Notes: a model not told the origin generated them from the letters alone. A stretch of 64,000 nt of DNA from Bryoerythrophyllum caledonicum (GCA_963971425.1 OZ020517.1:13766501-13830500), one strand, 5' to 3'. Shown: positions 25,801 to 40,800, numbered from the stretch's first letter. Translations and numbers: made by a program.

Positions 25801-28800
25801 AGCCTCCTCCACCGCCGCCGGAACCACCTCTGCAGGTGCAGCCTCCTCCGGGGCCACAAACTCCCGCGTCGCCACCTCCGGAGCAGCCTCCGGCTCAACC
25901 ACTGCCGCTGGGGCCTCCTCCACCGGTGCCGGAGTCGCCTCCGACACCTCAGCCGCCGGGGCCTCCACCACAGGGGCAGCCTCCTCCACCGCGGGGGTGG
26001 ACTCCTCCTCCACTGCAGCCGGTGCCTCCTCCGCCACGGGCGCCACCTCAGCAGCCTTCTCCTCCTCCACCGGAGCCTCCGGTGCCTCCGCAGCAGCCGG
26101 CTCCTCAACAACAGGGGCAGCCTCCTCCACCGCCGCCGGGGCCTCCGCCACCTCTGCAGGTGCAGCCTCCTCCGGGGCCACAAACTCCCGCGTCGCCACC
26201 TCCGGAGCAGCCTCCGGCTCAACCACTGCCGCTGGGGCCTCCTCCACCGGTGCCGGAGTCGCCTCCGCCACCTCAGCCGCCGGGGCCACCACCACAGGGG
26301 CAGCCTCCTCCACCGCGGGGGTGGACTCCTCCGCCACTGCAGCCGGTGCCTCCTCCGCCACGGGCGCCACCTCAGCAGCCTTCTCCTCCTCCACCGGAGC
26401 CTCCGGTGCCTCCGCAGCAGCCGGCTCCTCAACAACAGGGGCAGCCTCCTCCACCGCCGCCGGGGCCTCCGCCACCTCTGCAGGTGCAGCCTCCTCCGGG
26501 GCCACAAACTCCCGCGTCGCCACCTCCGGAGCAGCCTCCGGCTCAACCACTGCCGCTGGGGCCTCCTCCACCGGTGCCGGAGTCGCCTCCGCCACCTCAG
26601 CCGCCGGGGCCTCCACCACAGGGGCAGCCTCCTCCACCGCGGGGGTGGACTCCTCCTCCACTGCAGCCGGTGCCTCCTCCGCCACGGGCGCCACCTCAGC
26701 AGCCTTCTCCTCCTCCACCGGAGCCTCCGGTGCCTCCGCAGCAGCCGGCTCCTCAACAACAGGGGCAGCCTCCTCCACCGCCGCCGGGGCCTCCGCCACC
26801 TCTGCAGGTGCAGCCTCCTCCGGGGCCACAAACTCCCGCGTCGCCACCTCCGGAGCAGCCTCCGGCTCAACCACTGCCGCTGGGGCCTCCTCCACCGGTG
26901 CCGGAGTCGCCTCCGCCACCTCAGCCGCCGGGGCCTCCACCACAGGGGCAGCCTCCTCCACCGCGGGGGTGGACTCCTCCTCCACTGCAGCCGGTGCCTC
27001 CTCCGCCACGGGCGCCACCTCAGCAGCCTTCTCCTCCTCCACCGGAGCCTCCGGTGCCTCCGCAGCAGCCGGCTCCTCAACAACAGGGGCAGCCTCCTCC
27101 ACCGCCGCCAGAACCACCTCTGCAGGTGCAGCCTCCTCCGGGGCCACGAACTCCCGCGTCGCCACCTCCGGAGCAGCCTCCGGCTCAACCACTGCCGCTG
27201 GGGCCTCCTCCACCGGTGCCGGAGTCGCCTCCGCCACCTCAGCCGCCGGGGCCTCCACCACAGGGGCAGCCTCCTCCACCGCGGGGGTGGACTCCTCCTC
27301 CACTGCAGCCGGTGCCTCCTCCGCCACGGGCGCCACCTCAGCAGCCTTCTCCTCCTCCACCGGAGCCTCCGGTGCCTCCGCAGCAGCCGGCTCCTCAACA
27401 ACAGGGGCAGCCTCCTCCACCGCCGCCGGAACCACCTCTGCAGGTGCAGCCTCCTCCGGGGCCACAAACTCCCGCGTCGCCACCTCCGGAGCAGCCTCCG
27501 GCTCAACCACTGCCGCTGGGGCCTCCTCCACCGGTGCCGGAGTCGCCTCCGCCACCTCAGCCGCCGGGGCCTCCACCACAGGGGCAGCCTCCTCCACCAC
27601 GGGGGTGGACTCCTCCTCCACTGCAGCCGGTGCTTCCTCCGCCACGGGCGCCACCTCAGCAGCCTTCTCCTCCTCCACCGGAGCCTCCGGTGCCTCCGCA
27701 GCAGCCGGCTCCTCAACAACAGGGGCAGCCTCCTCCACCGCCGCCGGGGCCTCCGCCACCTCTGCAGGTGCAGCCTCCTCCGGGGCCACAAACTCCCGCG
27801 TCGCCACCTCCGGAGCAGCCTCCGGCTCAACCACTGCCGCTGGGGCCTCCTCCACCGGTGCCGGAGTCGCCTCCGCCACCTCAGCCGCCGGGGCCTCCAC
27901 CACAGGGGCAGCCTCCTCCACCGCGGGGGTGGACTCCTCCGCCACTGCAGCCGGTGCCTCCTCCGCCACGGGCGCCACCTCAGCAGCCTTCTCCTCCTCC
28001 ACCGGAGCCTCCGGTGCCTCCGCAGCAGCCGGCTCCTCAACAACAGGGGCAGCCTCCTCCACCGCCGCCGGGGCCTCCGCCACCTCTGCAGGTGCAGCCT
28101 CCTCCGGGGCCACAAACTCCCGCGTCGCCACCTCCGGAGCAGCCTCCAGCTCAACCACTGCCGCTGGGGCCTCCTCCACCGGTGCCGGAGTCGCCTCCGC
28201 CACCTCAGCCGCCGGGGCCTCCACCACAGGGGCAGCCTCCTCCACCGCGGGGGTGGACTCCTCCTCCACTGCAGCCGGTGCCTCCTCCGCCACGGGCGCC
28301 ACCTCAGCAGCCTTCTCCTCCTCCACCGGAGCCTCCGGTGCCTCCGCAGCAGCCGGCTCCTCAACAACAGGGGCAGCCTCCTCCACCGCCGCCGGAACCA
28401 CCTCTGCAGGTGCAGCCTCCTCCGGGGCCACGAACTCCCGCGTCGCCACCTCCGGAGCAGCCTCCGGCTCAACCACTGCCGCTGGGGCCTCCTCCACCGG
28501 TGCCGGAGTCGCCTCCGCCACCTCAGCCGCCGGGGCCTCCACCACAGGGGCAGCCTCCTCCACCGCGGGGGTGGACTCCTCCTCCACTGCAGCCGGTGCC
28601 TCCTCCGCCACGGGCGCCACCTCAGCAGCCTTCTCCACCTCCACCGGAGCCTCCGGTGCCTCCGCAGCAGCCGGCTCCTCAACAACAGGGGCAGCCTCCT
28701 CCACCGCCGCCGGAACCACCTCTGCAGGTGCAGCCTCCTCCGGGGCCACAAACTCCCGCGTCGCCACCTCCGGAGCAGCCTCCGGCTCAACCACTGCCGC

Positions 28801-31800
28801 TGGGGCCTCCTCCACCGGTGCCGGAGTCGCCTCCGCCACCTCAGCCGCCGGGGCCTCCACCACAGGGGCAGCCTCCTCCACCGCGGGGGTGGACTCCTCC
28901 TCCACTGCAGCCGGTGCCTCCTCCGCCACGGGCGCCACCTCAGCAGCCTTCTCCTCCTCCACCGGAGCCTCCGGTGCCTCCACAGCAGCCGGCTCCTCAA
29001 CAACAGGGGCAGCCTCCTCCACCGCCGCCGGAACCACCTCTGCAGGTGCAGCCTCCTCTGGGGCCACAAACTCCCGCGTCGCCACCTCCGGAGCAGCCTC
29101 CGGCTCAACCACTGCCGCTGGGGCCTCCTCCACCGGTGCCGGAGTCGCCTCCGCCACCTCAGCCGCCGGGGCCTCCACCACAGGGGCAGCCTCCTCCACC
29201 GCGGGGGTGGACTCCTCCTCCACTGCAGCCGGTGCCTCCTCCGCCACGGGCGCCACCTCAGCAGCCTTCTCCTCCTCCACCGGAGCCCCCGGTGCCTCCG
29301 CAGCAGCCGGCTCCTCAACAACAGGGGCAGCCTCCTCCACCGCCGACGGGGCCTCCACCACCTCTGCAGGTGCAGCCTCCTCTGGGGCCACAAACTCCCG
29401 CGTCGCCACCTCCGGAGCAGCCTCCGGCTCAACCACTGCCGCTGGGGCCTCCTCCACCGGTGCCGGAGTCGCCTCCGCCACCTCAGCCGCCGGGGCCTCC
29501 ACCACAGGGGCAGCCTCCTCCACCGCGGGGGTGGACTCCTCCGCCACTGCAGCCGGTGCCTCCTCCGCCACGGGCGCCACCTCAGCAGCCTTCTCCTCCT
29601 CCACCGGAGCCTCCGGTGCCTCCGCAGCAGCCGGCTCCTCAACAACAGGGGCAGCCTCCTCCACCGCCGCCGGGGCCTCCGCCACCTCTGCAGGTGCAGC
29701 CTCCTCCGGGGCCACAAACTCCCGCGTCGCCACCTCCGGAGCAGCCTCCAGCTCAACCACTGCCGCTGGGGCCTCCTCCACCGGTGCCGGAGTCGCCTCC
29801 GCCACCTCAGCCGCCGGGGCCTCCACCACAGGGGCAGCCTCCTCCACCGCGGGGGTGGACTCCTCCTCCACTGCAGCCGGTGCCTCCTCCGCCACGGGCG
29901 CCACCTCAGCAGCCTTCTCCTCCTCCACCGGAGCCTCCGGTGCCTCCGCAGCAGCCGGCTCCTCAACAACAGGGGCAGCCTCCTCCACCGCCGCCGGAAC
30001 CACCTCTGCAGGTGCAGCCTCCTCCGGGGCCACGAACTCCCGCGTCGCCACCTCCGGAGCAGCCTCCGGCTCAACCACTGCCGCTGGGGCCTCCTCCACC
30101 GGTGCCGGAGTCGCCTCCGCCACCTCAGCCGCCGGGGCCTCCACCACAGGGGCAGCCTCCTCCACCGCGGGGGTGGACTCCTCCTCCACTGCAGCCGGTG
30201 CCTCCTCCGCCACGGGCGCCACCTCAGCAGCCTTCTCCACCTCCACCGGAGCCTCCGGTGCCTCCGCAGCAGCCGGCTCCTCAACAACAGGGGCAGCCTC
30301 CTCCACCGCCGCCGGAACCACCTCTGCAGGTGCAGCCTCCTCCGGGGCCACAAACTCCCGCGTCGCCACCTCCGGAGCAGCCTCCGGCTCAACCACTGCC
30401 GCTGGGGCCTCCTCCACCGGTGCCGGAGTCGCCTCCGCCACCTCAGCCGCCGGGGCCTCCACCACAGGGGCAGCCTCCTCCACCGCGGGGGTGGACTCCT
30501 CCTCCACTGCAGCCGGTGCCTCCTCCGCCACGGGCGCCACCTCAGCAGCCTTCTCCTCCTCCACCGGAGCCTCCGGTGCCTCCACAGCAGCCGGCTCCTC
30601 AACAACAGGGGCAGCCTCCTCCACCGCCGCCGGAACCACCTCTGCAGGTGCAGCCTCCTCTGGGGCCACAAACTCCCGCGTCGCCACCTCCGGAGCAGCC
30701 TCCGGCTCAACCACTGCCGCTGGGGCCTCCTCCACCGGTGCCGGAGTCGCCTCCGCCACCTCAGCCGCCGGGGCCTCCACCACAGGGGCAGCCTCCTCCA
30801 CCGCGGGGGTGGACTCCTCCTCCACTGCAGCCGGTGCCTCCTCCGCCACGGGCGCCACCTCAGCAGCCTTCTCCTCCTCCACCGGAGCCCCCGGTGCCTC
30901 CGCAGCAGCCGGCTCCTCAACAACAGGGGCAGCCTCCTCCACCGCCGACGGGGCCTCCACCACCTCTGCAGGTGCAGCCTCCTCTGGGGCCACAAACTCC
31001 CGCGTCGCCACCTCCGGAGCAGCCTCCGGCTCAACCACTGCTGCTGGGGCCTCCTCCACCGGTGCCGGAGTCGCCTCCGCCACCTCAGCCGCCGGGGCCT
31101 CCACCACAGGGGCAGCCTCCTCCACCGCGGGGGTGGACTCCTCCGCCACTGCAGCCGGTGCCTCCTCCGCCACGGGCGCCACCTCAGCAGCCTTCTCCTC
31201 CTCCACCGGAGCCTCCGGTGCCTCCGCAGCAGCCGGCTCCTCAACAACAGGGGCAGCCTCCTCCACCGCCGCCGGGGCCTCCGCCACCTCTGCAGGTGCA
31301 GCCTCCTCCGGGGCCACAAACTCCCGCGTCGCCACCTCCGGAGCAGCCTCCGGCTCAACCACTGCCGCTGGGGCCTCCTCCACCGGTGCCGGAGTCGCCT
31401 CCGCCACCTCAGCCGCCGGGGCCTCCACCACAGGGGCAGCCTCCTCCACCGCGGGGGTGGACTCCTCCTCCACTGCAGCCGGTGCCTCCTCCGCCACGGG
31501 CGCCACCTCAGCAGCCTTCTCCTCCTCCACCGGAGCCTCCGGTGCCTCCGCAGCAGCCGGCTCCTCAACAACAGGGGCAGCCTTCTCCACCGCCGCTGGA
31601 ACCACCTCTGCAGGTGCAGCCTCCTCCGGGGCCACGAACTCCCGCGTCGCCACCTCCGGAGCAGCCTCCGGCTCAACCACTGCCGCTGGGGCCTCCTCCA
31701 CCGGTGCCGGAGTCGCCTCCGCCACCTCAGCCGCCGGGGCCTCCACCACAGGGGCAGCCTCCTCCACCGCGGGGGTGGACTCCTCCTCCACTGCAGCCGG

Positions 31801-34800
31801 TGCCTCCTCCGCCACGGGCGCCACCTCAGCAGCCTTCTCCTCCTCCACCGGAGCCTCCAGTGCCTCCGCAGCAGCCGGCTCCTCAACAACAGGGGCAGCC
31901 TCCTCCACCGCAGCCGGAACCACCTCTGCAGGTGCAGCCTCCTCCGGGGCCACAAACTCCCGCGTCGCCACCTCCGGAGCAGCCTCCGGCTCAACCACTG
32001 CCGCTGGGGCCTCCTCCACCGGTGCCGGAGTCGCCTCCGCCACCTCAGCCGCCGGGGCCTCCACCACAGGGGCAGCCTCCTCCACCACGGGGGTGGACTC
32101 CTCCTCCACTGCAGCCGGTGCTTCCTCCGCCACGGGCGCCACCTCAGCAGCCTTCTCCTCCTCCACCGGAGCCTCCGGTGCCTCCGCAGCAGCCGGCTCC
32201 TCAACAACAGGGGCAGCCTCCTCCACCGCCGCCGGGGCCTCCGCCACCTCTGCAGGTGCAGCCTCCTCCGGGGCCACAAACTCCCGCGTCGCCACCTCCG
32301 GAGCAGCCTCCGGCTCAACCACTGCCGCTGGGGCCTCCTCCACCGGTGCCGGAGTCGCCTCCGCCACCTCAGCCGCCGGGGCCTCCACCACAGGGGCAGC
32401 CTCCTCCACCGCGGGGGTGGACTCCTCCGCCACTGCAGCCGGTGCCTCCTCCGCCACGGGCGCCACCTCAGCAGCCTTCTCCTCCTCCACCGGAGCCTCC
32501 GGTGCCTCCGCAGCAGCCGGCTCCTCAACAACAGGGGCAGCCTCCTCCACCGCCGCCGGGGCCTCCGCCACCTCTGCAGGTGCAGCCTCCTCCGGGGCCA
32601 CAAACTCCCGCGTCGCCACCTCCGGAGCAGCCTCCAGCTCAACCACTGCCGCTGGGGCCTCCTCCACCGGTGCCGGAGTCGCCTCCGCCACCTCAGCCGC
32701 CGGGGCCTCCACCACAGGGGCAGCCTCCTCCACCGCGGGGGTGGACTCCTCCTCCACTGCAGCCGGTGCCTCCTCCGCCACGGGCGCCACCTCAGCAGCC
32801 TTCTCCTCCTCCACCGGAGCCTCCGGTGCCTCCGCAGCAGCCGGCTCCTCAACAACAGGGGCAGCCTCCTCCACCGCCGCCGGAACCACCTCTGCAGGTG
32901 CAGCCTCCTCCGGGGCCACGAACTCCCGCGTCGCCACCTCCGGAGCAGCCTCCGGCTCAACCACTGCCGCTGGGGCCTCCTCCACCGGTGCCGGAGTCGC
33001 CTCCGCCACCTCAGCCGCCGGGGCCTCCACCACAGGGGCAGCCTCCTCCACCGCGGGGGTGGACTCCTCCTCCACTGCAGCCGGTGCCTCCTCCGCCACG
33101 GGCGCCACCTCAGCAGCCTTCTCCACCTCCACCGGAGCCTCCGGTGCCTCCGCAGCAGCCGGCTCCTCAACAACAGGGGCAGCCTCCTCCACCGCCGCCG
33201 GAACCACCTCTGCAGGTGCAGCCTCCTCCGGGGCCACAAACTCCCGCGTCGCCACCTCCGGAGCAGCCTCCGGCTCAACCACTGCCGCTGGGGCCTCCTC
33301 CACCGGTGCCGGAGTCGCCTCCGCCACCTCAGCCGCCGGGGCCTCCACCACAGGGGCAGCCTCCTCCACCGCGGGGGTGGACTCCTCCTCCACTGCAGCC
33401 GGTGCCTCCTCCGCCACGGGCGCCACCTCAGCAGCCTTCTCCTCCTCCACCGGAGCCTCCGGTGCCTCCACAGCAGCCGGCTCCTCAACAACAGGGGCAG
33501 CCTCCTCCACCGCCGCCGGAACCACCTCTGCAGGTGCAGCCTCCTCTGGGGCCACAAACTCCCGCGTCGCCACCTCCGGAGCAGCCTCCGGCTCAACCAC
33601 TGCCGCTGGGGCCTCCTCCACCGGTGCCGGAGTCGCCTCCGCCACCTCAGCCGCCGGGGCCTCCACCACAGGGGCAGCCTCCTCCACCGCGGGGGTGGAC
33701 TCCTCCTCCACTGCAGCCGGTGCCTCCTCCGCCACGGGCGCCACCTCAGCAGCCTTCTCCTCCTCCACCGGAGCCTCCGGTGCCTCCGCAGCAGCCGGCT
33801 CCTCAACAACAGGGGCAGCCTCCTCCACCGCCGCCGGGGCCTCCGCCACCTCTGCAGGTGCAGCCTCCTCCGGGGCCACAAACTCCCGCGTCGCCACCTC
33901 CGGAGCAGCCTCCGGCTCAACCACTGCCGCTGGGGCCTCCTCCACCGGTGCCGGAGTCGCCTCCGCCACCTCAGCCGCCGGGGCCTCCACCACAGGGGCA
34001 GCCTCCTCCACCGCGGGGGTGGACTCCTCCGCCACTGCAGCCGGTGCCTCCTCCGCCACGGGCGCCACCTCAGCAGCCTTCTCCTCCTCCACCGGAGCCT
34101 CCGGTGCCTCCGCAGCAGCCGGCTCCTCAACAACAGGGGCAGCCTCCTCCACCGCCGCCGGAACCACCTCTGCAGGTGCAGCCTCCTCCGGGGCCACAAA
34201 CTCCCGCGTCGCCACCTCCGGAGCAGCCTCCGGCTCAACCACTGCCGCTGGGGCCTCCTCCACCGGTGCCGGAGTCGCCTCCGCCACCTCAGCCGCCGGG
34301 GCCTCCACCACAGGGGCAGCCTCCTCCACCGCGGGGGTGGACTCCTCCTCCACTGCAGCCGGTGCCTCCTCCGCCAGGGGCGCCACCTCAGCAGCCTTCT
34401 CCTCCTCCACCGGAGCCTCCGGTGCCTCCGCAGCAGCCGGCTCCTCAACAACAGGGGCAGCCTTCTCCACGGCCGCTGGAACCACCTCTGCAGGTGCAGC
34501 CTCCTCCGGGGCCACAAACTCCCGCGTCGCCACCTCCGGAGCAGCCTCCGGCTCAACCACTGCCGCTGGGGCCTCCTCCACCGGTGCCGGAGTCGCCTCC
34601 GCCACCTCAGCCGCCGGGGCCTCCACCACAGGGGCAGCCTCCTCCACCGCGGGGGTGGACTCCTCCGCCACTGCAGCCGGTGCCTCCTCCGCCACGGGCG
34701 CCACCTCAGCAGCCTTCTCCTCCTCCACCCGAGCCCCCGGTGCCTCCGCAGCAGCCGGCTCCTCAACAACAGGGGCAGCCTCCTCCACCGCTGCCGGGGC

Positions 34801-37800
34801 CTCCGCCACCTCTGCAGGTGCAGCCTCCTCCGGGGCCACAAACTCCCGCGTCGCCACCTCCGGAGCAGCCTCCGGCTCAACCACTGCCGCTGGGGCCTCC
34901 TCCACCGGTGCCGGAGTCGCCTCCGCCACCTCAGCCGCCGGGGCCTCCACCACAGGGGCAGCCTCCTCCACCGCGGGGGTGGACTCCTCCGCCACTGCAG
35001 CCGGTGCCTCCTCCGCCACGGGCGCCACCTCAGCAGCCTTCTCCTCCTCCACCGGAGCCTCCGGTGCCTCCGCAGCAGCCGGCTCCTCAACAACAGGGGC
35101 AGCCTCCTCCACCGCCGCCGGGGCCTCCGCCACCTCTGCAGGTGCAGCCTCCTCCGGGGCCACAAACTCCCGCTTCGCCACCTCCGGAGCAGCCTCCGGC
35201 TCAACCACTGCCGCTGGGGCCTCCTCCACCGGTGCCGGAGTCGCCTCCGCCACCTCAGCCGCCGGGGCCTCCACCACAGGGGCAGCCTCCTCCACCGCGG
35301 GGGTGGACTCCTCCTCCACTGCAGCCGGTGCCTCCTCCGCCACGGGCGCCACCTCAGCAGCCTTCTCCTCCTCCACCGGAGCCTCCGGTGCCTCCGCAGC
35401 AGCCGGCTCCTCAACAACAGGGGCAGCCTCCTCCACCGCCGCCAGAACCACCTCTGCAGGTGCAGCCTCCTCCGGGGCCACGAACTCCCGCGTCGCCACC
35501 TCCGGAGCAGCCTCCGGCTCAACCACTGCCGCTGGGGCCTCCTCCACCGGTGCCGGAGTCGCCTCCGCCACCTCAGCCGCCGGGGCCTCCACCACAGGGG
35601 CAGCCTCCTCCACCGCGGGGGTGGACTCCTCCTCCACTGCAGCCGGTGCCTCCTCCGCCACGGGCGCCACCTCAGCAGCCTTCTCCTCCTCCACCGGAGC
35701 CTCCGGTGCCTCCGCAGCAGCCGGCTCCTCAACAACAGGGGCAGCCTCCTCCACCGCCGCCGGAACCACCTCTGCAGGTGCAGCCTCCTCCGGGGCCACG
35801 AACTCCCGCGTCGCCACCTCCGGAGCAGCCTCCGGCTCAACCACTGCCACTGGGGCCTCCTCCACCGGTGCCGGAGTCGCCTCCGCCACCTCAGCCGCCG
35901 GGGCCTCCACCACAGGGGCAGCCTCCTCCACCGCGGGGGTGGACTCCTCCTCCACTGCAGCCGGTGCCTCCTCCGCCACGGGCACCACCTCAGCAGCCTT
36001 CTCCTCCTCCACCGGAGCCCCCGGTGCCTCCGCAGCAGCCGGCTCCTCAACAACAGGGGCAGCCTCCTCCACCGCCGACGGGGCCTCCACCACCTCTGCA
36101 GGTGCAGCCTCCTCTGGGGCCACAAACTCCCGCGTCGCCACCTCCGGAGCAGCCTCCGGCTCAACCACTGCCGCTGGGGCCTCCTCCACCGGTGCCGGAG
36201 TCGCCTCCGCCACCTCAGCCGCCGGGGCCTCCACCACAGGGGCAGCCTCCTCCACCGCGGGGGTGGACTCCTCCGCCACTGCAGCCGGTGCCTCCTCCGC
36301 CACGGGCGCCACCTCAGCAGCCTTCTCCTCCTCCACCGGAGCCTCCGGTGCCTCCGCAGCAGCCGGCTCCTCAACAACAGGGGCAGCCTCCTCCACCGCC
36401 GCCGGGGCCTCCGCCACCTCTGCAGGTGCAGCCTCCTCCGGGGCCACAAACTCCCGCGTCGCCACCTCCGGAGCAGCCTCCGGCTCAACCACTGCCGCTG
36501 GGGCCTCCTCCACCGGTGCCGGAGTCGCCTCCGCCACCTCAGCCGCCGGGGCCTCCACCACAGGGGCAGCCTCCTCCACCGCGGGGGTGGACTCCTCCGC
36601 CACTGCAGCCGGTGCCTCCTCCGCCACGGGCGCCACCTCAGCAGCCTTCTCCTCCTCCACCGGAGCCTCCGGTGCCTCCGCAGCAGCCGGCTCCTCAACA
36701 ACAGGGGCAGCCTCCTCCACCGCCGCCAGAACCACCTCTGCAGGTGCAGCCTCCTCCGGGGCCACGAACTCCCGCGTCGCCACCTCCGGAGCAGCCTCCG
36801 GCTCAACCACTGCCGCTGGGGCCTCCTCCACCGGTGCCGGAGTCGCCTCCGCCACCTCAGCCGCCGGGGCCTCCACCACAGGGGCAGCCTCCTCCACCGC
36901 GGGGGTGGACTCCTCCTCCACTGCAGCCGGTGCCTCCTCCGCCACGGGCGCCACCTCAGCAGCCTTCTCCTCCTCCACCGGAGCCTCCGGTGCCTCCGCA
37001 GCAGCCGGCTCCTCAACAACAGGGGCAGCCTCCTCCACCGCCGCCGGAACCACCTCTGCAGGTGCAGCCTCCTCCGGGGCCACAAACTCCCGCGTCGCCA
37101 CCTCCGGAGCAGCCTCCGGCTCAACCACTGCCACTGGGGCCTCCTCCACCGGTGCCGGAGTCGCCTCCGCCACCTCAGCCGCCGGGGCCTCCACCACAGG
37201 GGCAGCCTCCTCCACCGCGGGGGTGGACTCCTCCTCCACTGCAGCCGGTGCCTCCTCCGCCACGGGCACCACCTCAGCAGCCTTCTCCTCCTCCACCGGA
37301 GCCCCCGGTGCCTCCGCAGCAGCCGGCTCCTCAACAACAGGGGCAGCCTCCTCCACCGCCGACGGGGCCTCCACCACCTCTGCAGGTGCAGCCTCCTCTG
37401 GGGCCACAAACTCCCGCGTCGCCACCTCCGGAGCAGCCTCCGGCTCAACCACTGCCGCTGGGGCCTCCTCCACCGGTGCCGGAGTCGCCTCCGCCACCTC
37501 AGCCGCCGGGGCCTCCACCACAGGGGCAGCCTCCTCCACCGCGGGGGTGGACTCCTCCGCCACTGCAGCCGGTGCCTCCTCCGCCACTGCAGCCGGTGCC
37601 TCCTCCGCCACGGGCGCCACCTCAGCAGCCTTCTCCTCCTCCACCGGAGCCTCCGGTGCCTCCGCAGCAGCCGGCTCCTCAACAACAGGGGCAGCCTCCT
37701 CCACCGCCGCCGGGGCCTCCGCCACCTCTGCAGGTGCAGCCTCCTCCGGGGCCACAAACTCCCGCGTCGCCACCTCCGGAGCAGCCTCCGGCTCAACCAC

Positions 37801-40800
37801 TGCCGCTGGGGCCTCCTCCACCGGTGCCGGAGTCGCCTCCGCCACCTCAGCCGCCGGGGCCTCCACCACAGGGGCAGCCTCCTCCACCGCGGGGGTGGAC
37901 TCCTCCGCCACTGCAGCCGGTGCCTCCTCCGCCACGGGCGCCACCTCAGCAGCCTTCTCCTCCTCCACCGGAGCCTCCGGTGCCTCCGCAGCAGCCGGCT
38001 CCTCAACAACAGGGGCAGCCTCCTCCACCGCCGCCGGAACCACCTCTGCAGGTGCAGCCTCCTCCGGGGCCACAAACTCCCGCGTCGCCACCTCCGGAGC
38101 AGCCTCCGGCTCAACCACTGCCACTGGGGCCTCCTCCACCGGTGCCGGAGTCGCCTCCGCCACCTCAGCCGCCGGGGCCTCCACCACAGGGGCAGCCTCC
38201 TCCACCGCGGGGGTGGACTCCTCCTCCACTGCAGCCGGTGCCTCCTCCGCCACGGGCACCACCTCAGCAGCCTTCTCCTCCTCCACCGGAGCCCCCGGTG
38301 CCTCCGCAGCAGCCGGCTCCTCAACAACAGGGGCAGCCTCCTCCACCGCCGACGGGGCCTCCACCACCTCTGCAGGTGCAGCCTCCTCTGGGGCCACAAA
38401 CTCCCGCGTCGCCACCTCCGGAGCAGCCTCCGGCTCAACCACTGCCGCTGGGGCCTCCTCCACCGGTGCCGGAGTCGCCTCCGCCACCTCAGCCGCCGGG
38501 GCCTCCACCACAGGGGCAGCCTCCTCCACCGCGGGGGTGGACTCCTCCGCCACTGCAGCCGGTGCCTCCTCCGCCACGGGCGCCACCTCAGCAGCCTTCT
38601 CCTCCTCCACCGGAGCCTCCGGTGCCTCCGCAGCAGCCGGCTCCTCAACAACAGGGGCAGCCTCCTCCACCGCCGCCGGGGCCTCCGCCACCTCTGCAGG
38701 TGCAGCCTCCTCCGGGGCCACAAACTCCCGCGTCGCCACCTCCGGAGCAGCCTCCGGCTCAACCACTGCCGCTGGGGCCTCCTCCACCGGTGCCGGAGTC
38801 GCCTCCGCCACCTCAGCCGCCGGGGCCTCCACCACAGGGGCAGCCTCCTCCACCGCGGGGGTGGACTCCTCCGCCACTGCAGCCGGTGCCTCCTCCGCCA
38901 CGGGCGCCACCTCAGCAGCCTTCTCCTCCTCCACCGGAGCCTCCGGTGCCTCCGCAGCAGCCGGCTCCTCAACAACAGGGGCAGCCTCCTCCACCGCCGC
39001 CGGGGCCTCCGCCACCTCTGCAGGTGCAGCCTCCTCCGGGGCCACAAACTCCCGCTTCGCCACCTCCGGAGCAGCCTCCGGCTCAACCACTGCCGCTGGG
39101 GCCTCCTCCACCGGTGCCGGAGTCGCCTCCGCCACCTCAGCCGCCGGGGCCTCCACCACAGGGGCAGCCTCCTCCACCGCGGGGGTGGACTCCTCCTCCA
39201 CTGCAGCCGGTGCCTCCTCCGCCACGGGCGCCACCTCAGCAGCCTTCTCCTCCTCCACCGGAGCCCCCGGTGCCTCCGCAGCAGCCGGCTCCTCAACAAC
39301 AGGGGCAGCCTCCTCCACCGCCGCCGGGGCCTCCGCCACCTCTGCAGGTGCAGCCTCCTCCGGGGCCACAAACTCCCGCGTCGCCACCTCCGGAGCAGCC
39401 TCCGGCTCAACCACTGCCGCTGGGGCCTCCTCCACCGGTGCCGGAGTCGCCTCCGCCACCTCAGCCGCCGGGGCCTCCACCACAGGGGCAGCCTCCTCCA
39501 CCGCGGGGGTGGACTCCTCCTCCACTGCAGCCGGTGCCTCCTCCGCCACGGGCGCCACCTCAGCAGCCTTCTCCTCCTCCACCGGAGCCCCCGGTGCCTC
39601 CGCAGCAGCCGGCTCCTCAACAACAGGGGCAGCCTCCTCCACCGCCGACGGGGCCTCCACCACCTCTGCAGGTGCAGCCTCCTCTGGGGCCACAAACTCC
39701 CGCGTCGCCACCTCCGGAGCAGCCTCCGGCTCAACCACTGCCGCTGGGGCCTCCTCCACCGGTGCCGGAGTCGCCTCCGCCACCTCAGCCGCCGGGGCCT
39801 CCACCACAGGGGCAGCCTCCTCCACCGCGGGGGTGGACTCCTCCGCCACTGCAGCCGGTGCCTCCTCCGCCACGGGCGCCACCTCAGCAGCCTTCTCCTC
39901 CTCCACCGGAGCCTCCGGTGCCTCCGCAGCAGCCGGCTCCTCAACAACAGGGGCAGCCTCCTCCACCGCCGCCGGGGCCTCCGCCACCTCTGCAGGTGCA
40001 GCCTCCTCCGGGGCCACAAACTCCCGCGTCGCCACCTCCGGAGCAGCCTCCGGCTCAACCACTGCCGCTGGGGCCTCCTCCACCGGTGCCGGAGTCGCCT
40101 CCGCCACCTCAGCCGCCGGGGCCTCCACCACAGGGGCAGCCTCCTCCACCGCGGGGGTGGACTCCTCCGCCACTGCAGCCGGTGCCTCCTCCGCCACGGG
40201 CGCCACCTCAGCAGCCTTCTCCTCCTCCACCGGAGCCTCCGGTGCCTCCGCAGCAGCCGGCTCCTCAACAACAGGGGCAGCCTCCTCCACCGCCGCCGGG
40301 GCCTCCGCCACCTCTGCAGGTGCAGCCTCCTCCGGGGCCACAAACTCCCGCTTCGCCACCTCCGGAGCAGCCTCCGGCTCAACCACTGCCGCTGGGGCCT
40401 CCTCCACCGGTGCCGGAGTCGCCTCCGCCACCTCAGCCGCCGGGGCCTCCACCACAGGGGCAGCCTCCTCCACCGCGGGGGTGGACTCCTCCTCCACTGC
40501 AGCCGGTGCCTCCTCCGCCACGGGCGCCACCTCAGCAGCCTTCTCCTCCTCCACCGGAGCCCCCGGTGCCTCCGCAGCAGCCGGCTCCTCAACAACAGGG
40601 GCAGCCTCCTCCACCGCCGCCGGGGCCTCCGCCACCTCTGCAGGTGCAGCCTCCTCCGGGGCCACAAACTCCCGCGTCGCCACCTCCGGAGCAGCCTCCG
40701 GCTCAACCACTGCCGCTGGGGCCTCCTCCACCGGTGCCGGAGTCGCCTCCGCCACCTCAGCCGCCGGGGCCTCCACCACAGGGGCAGCCTCCTCCACCGC

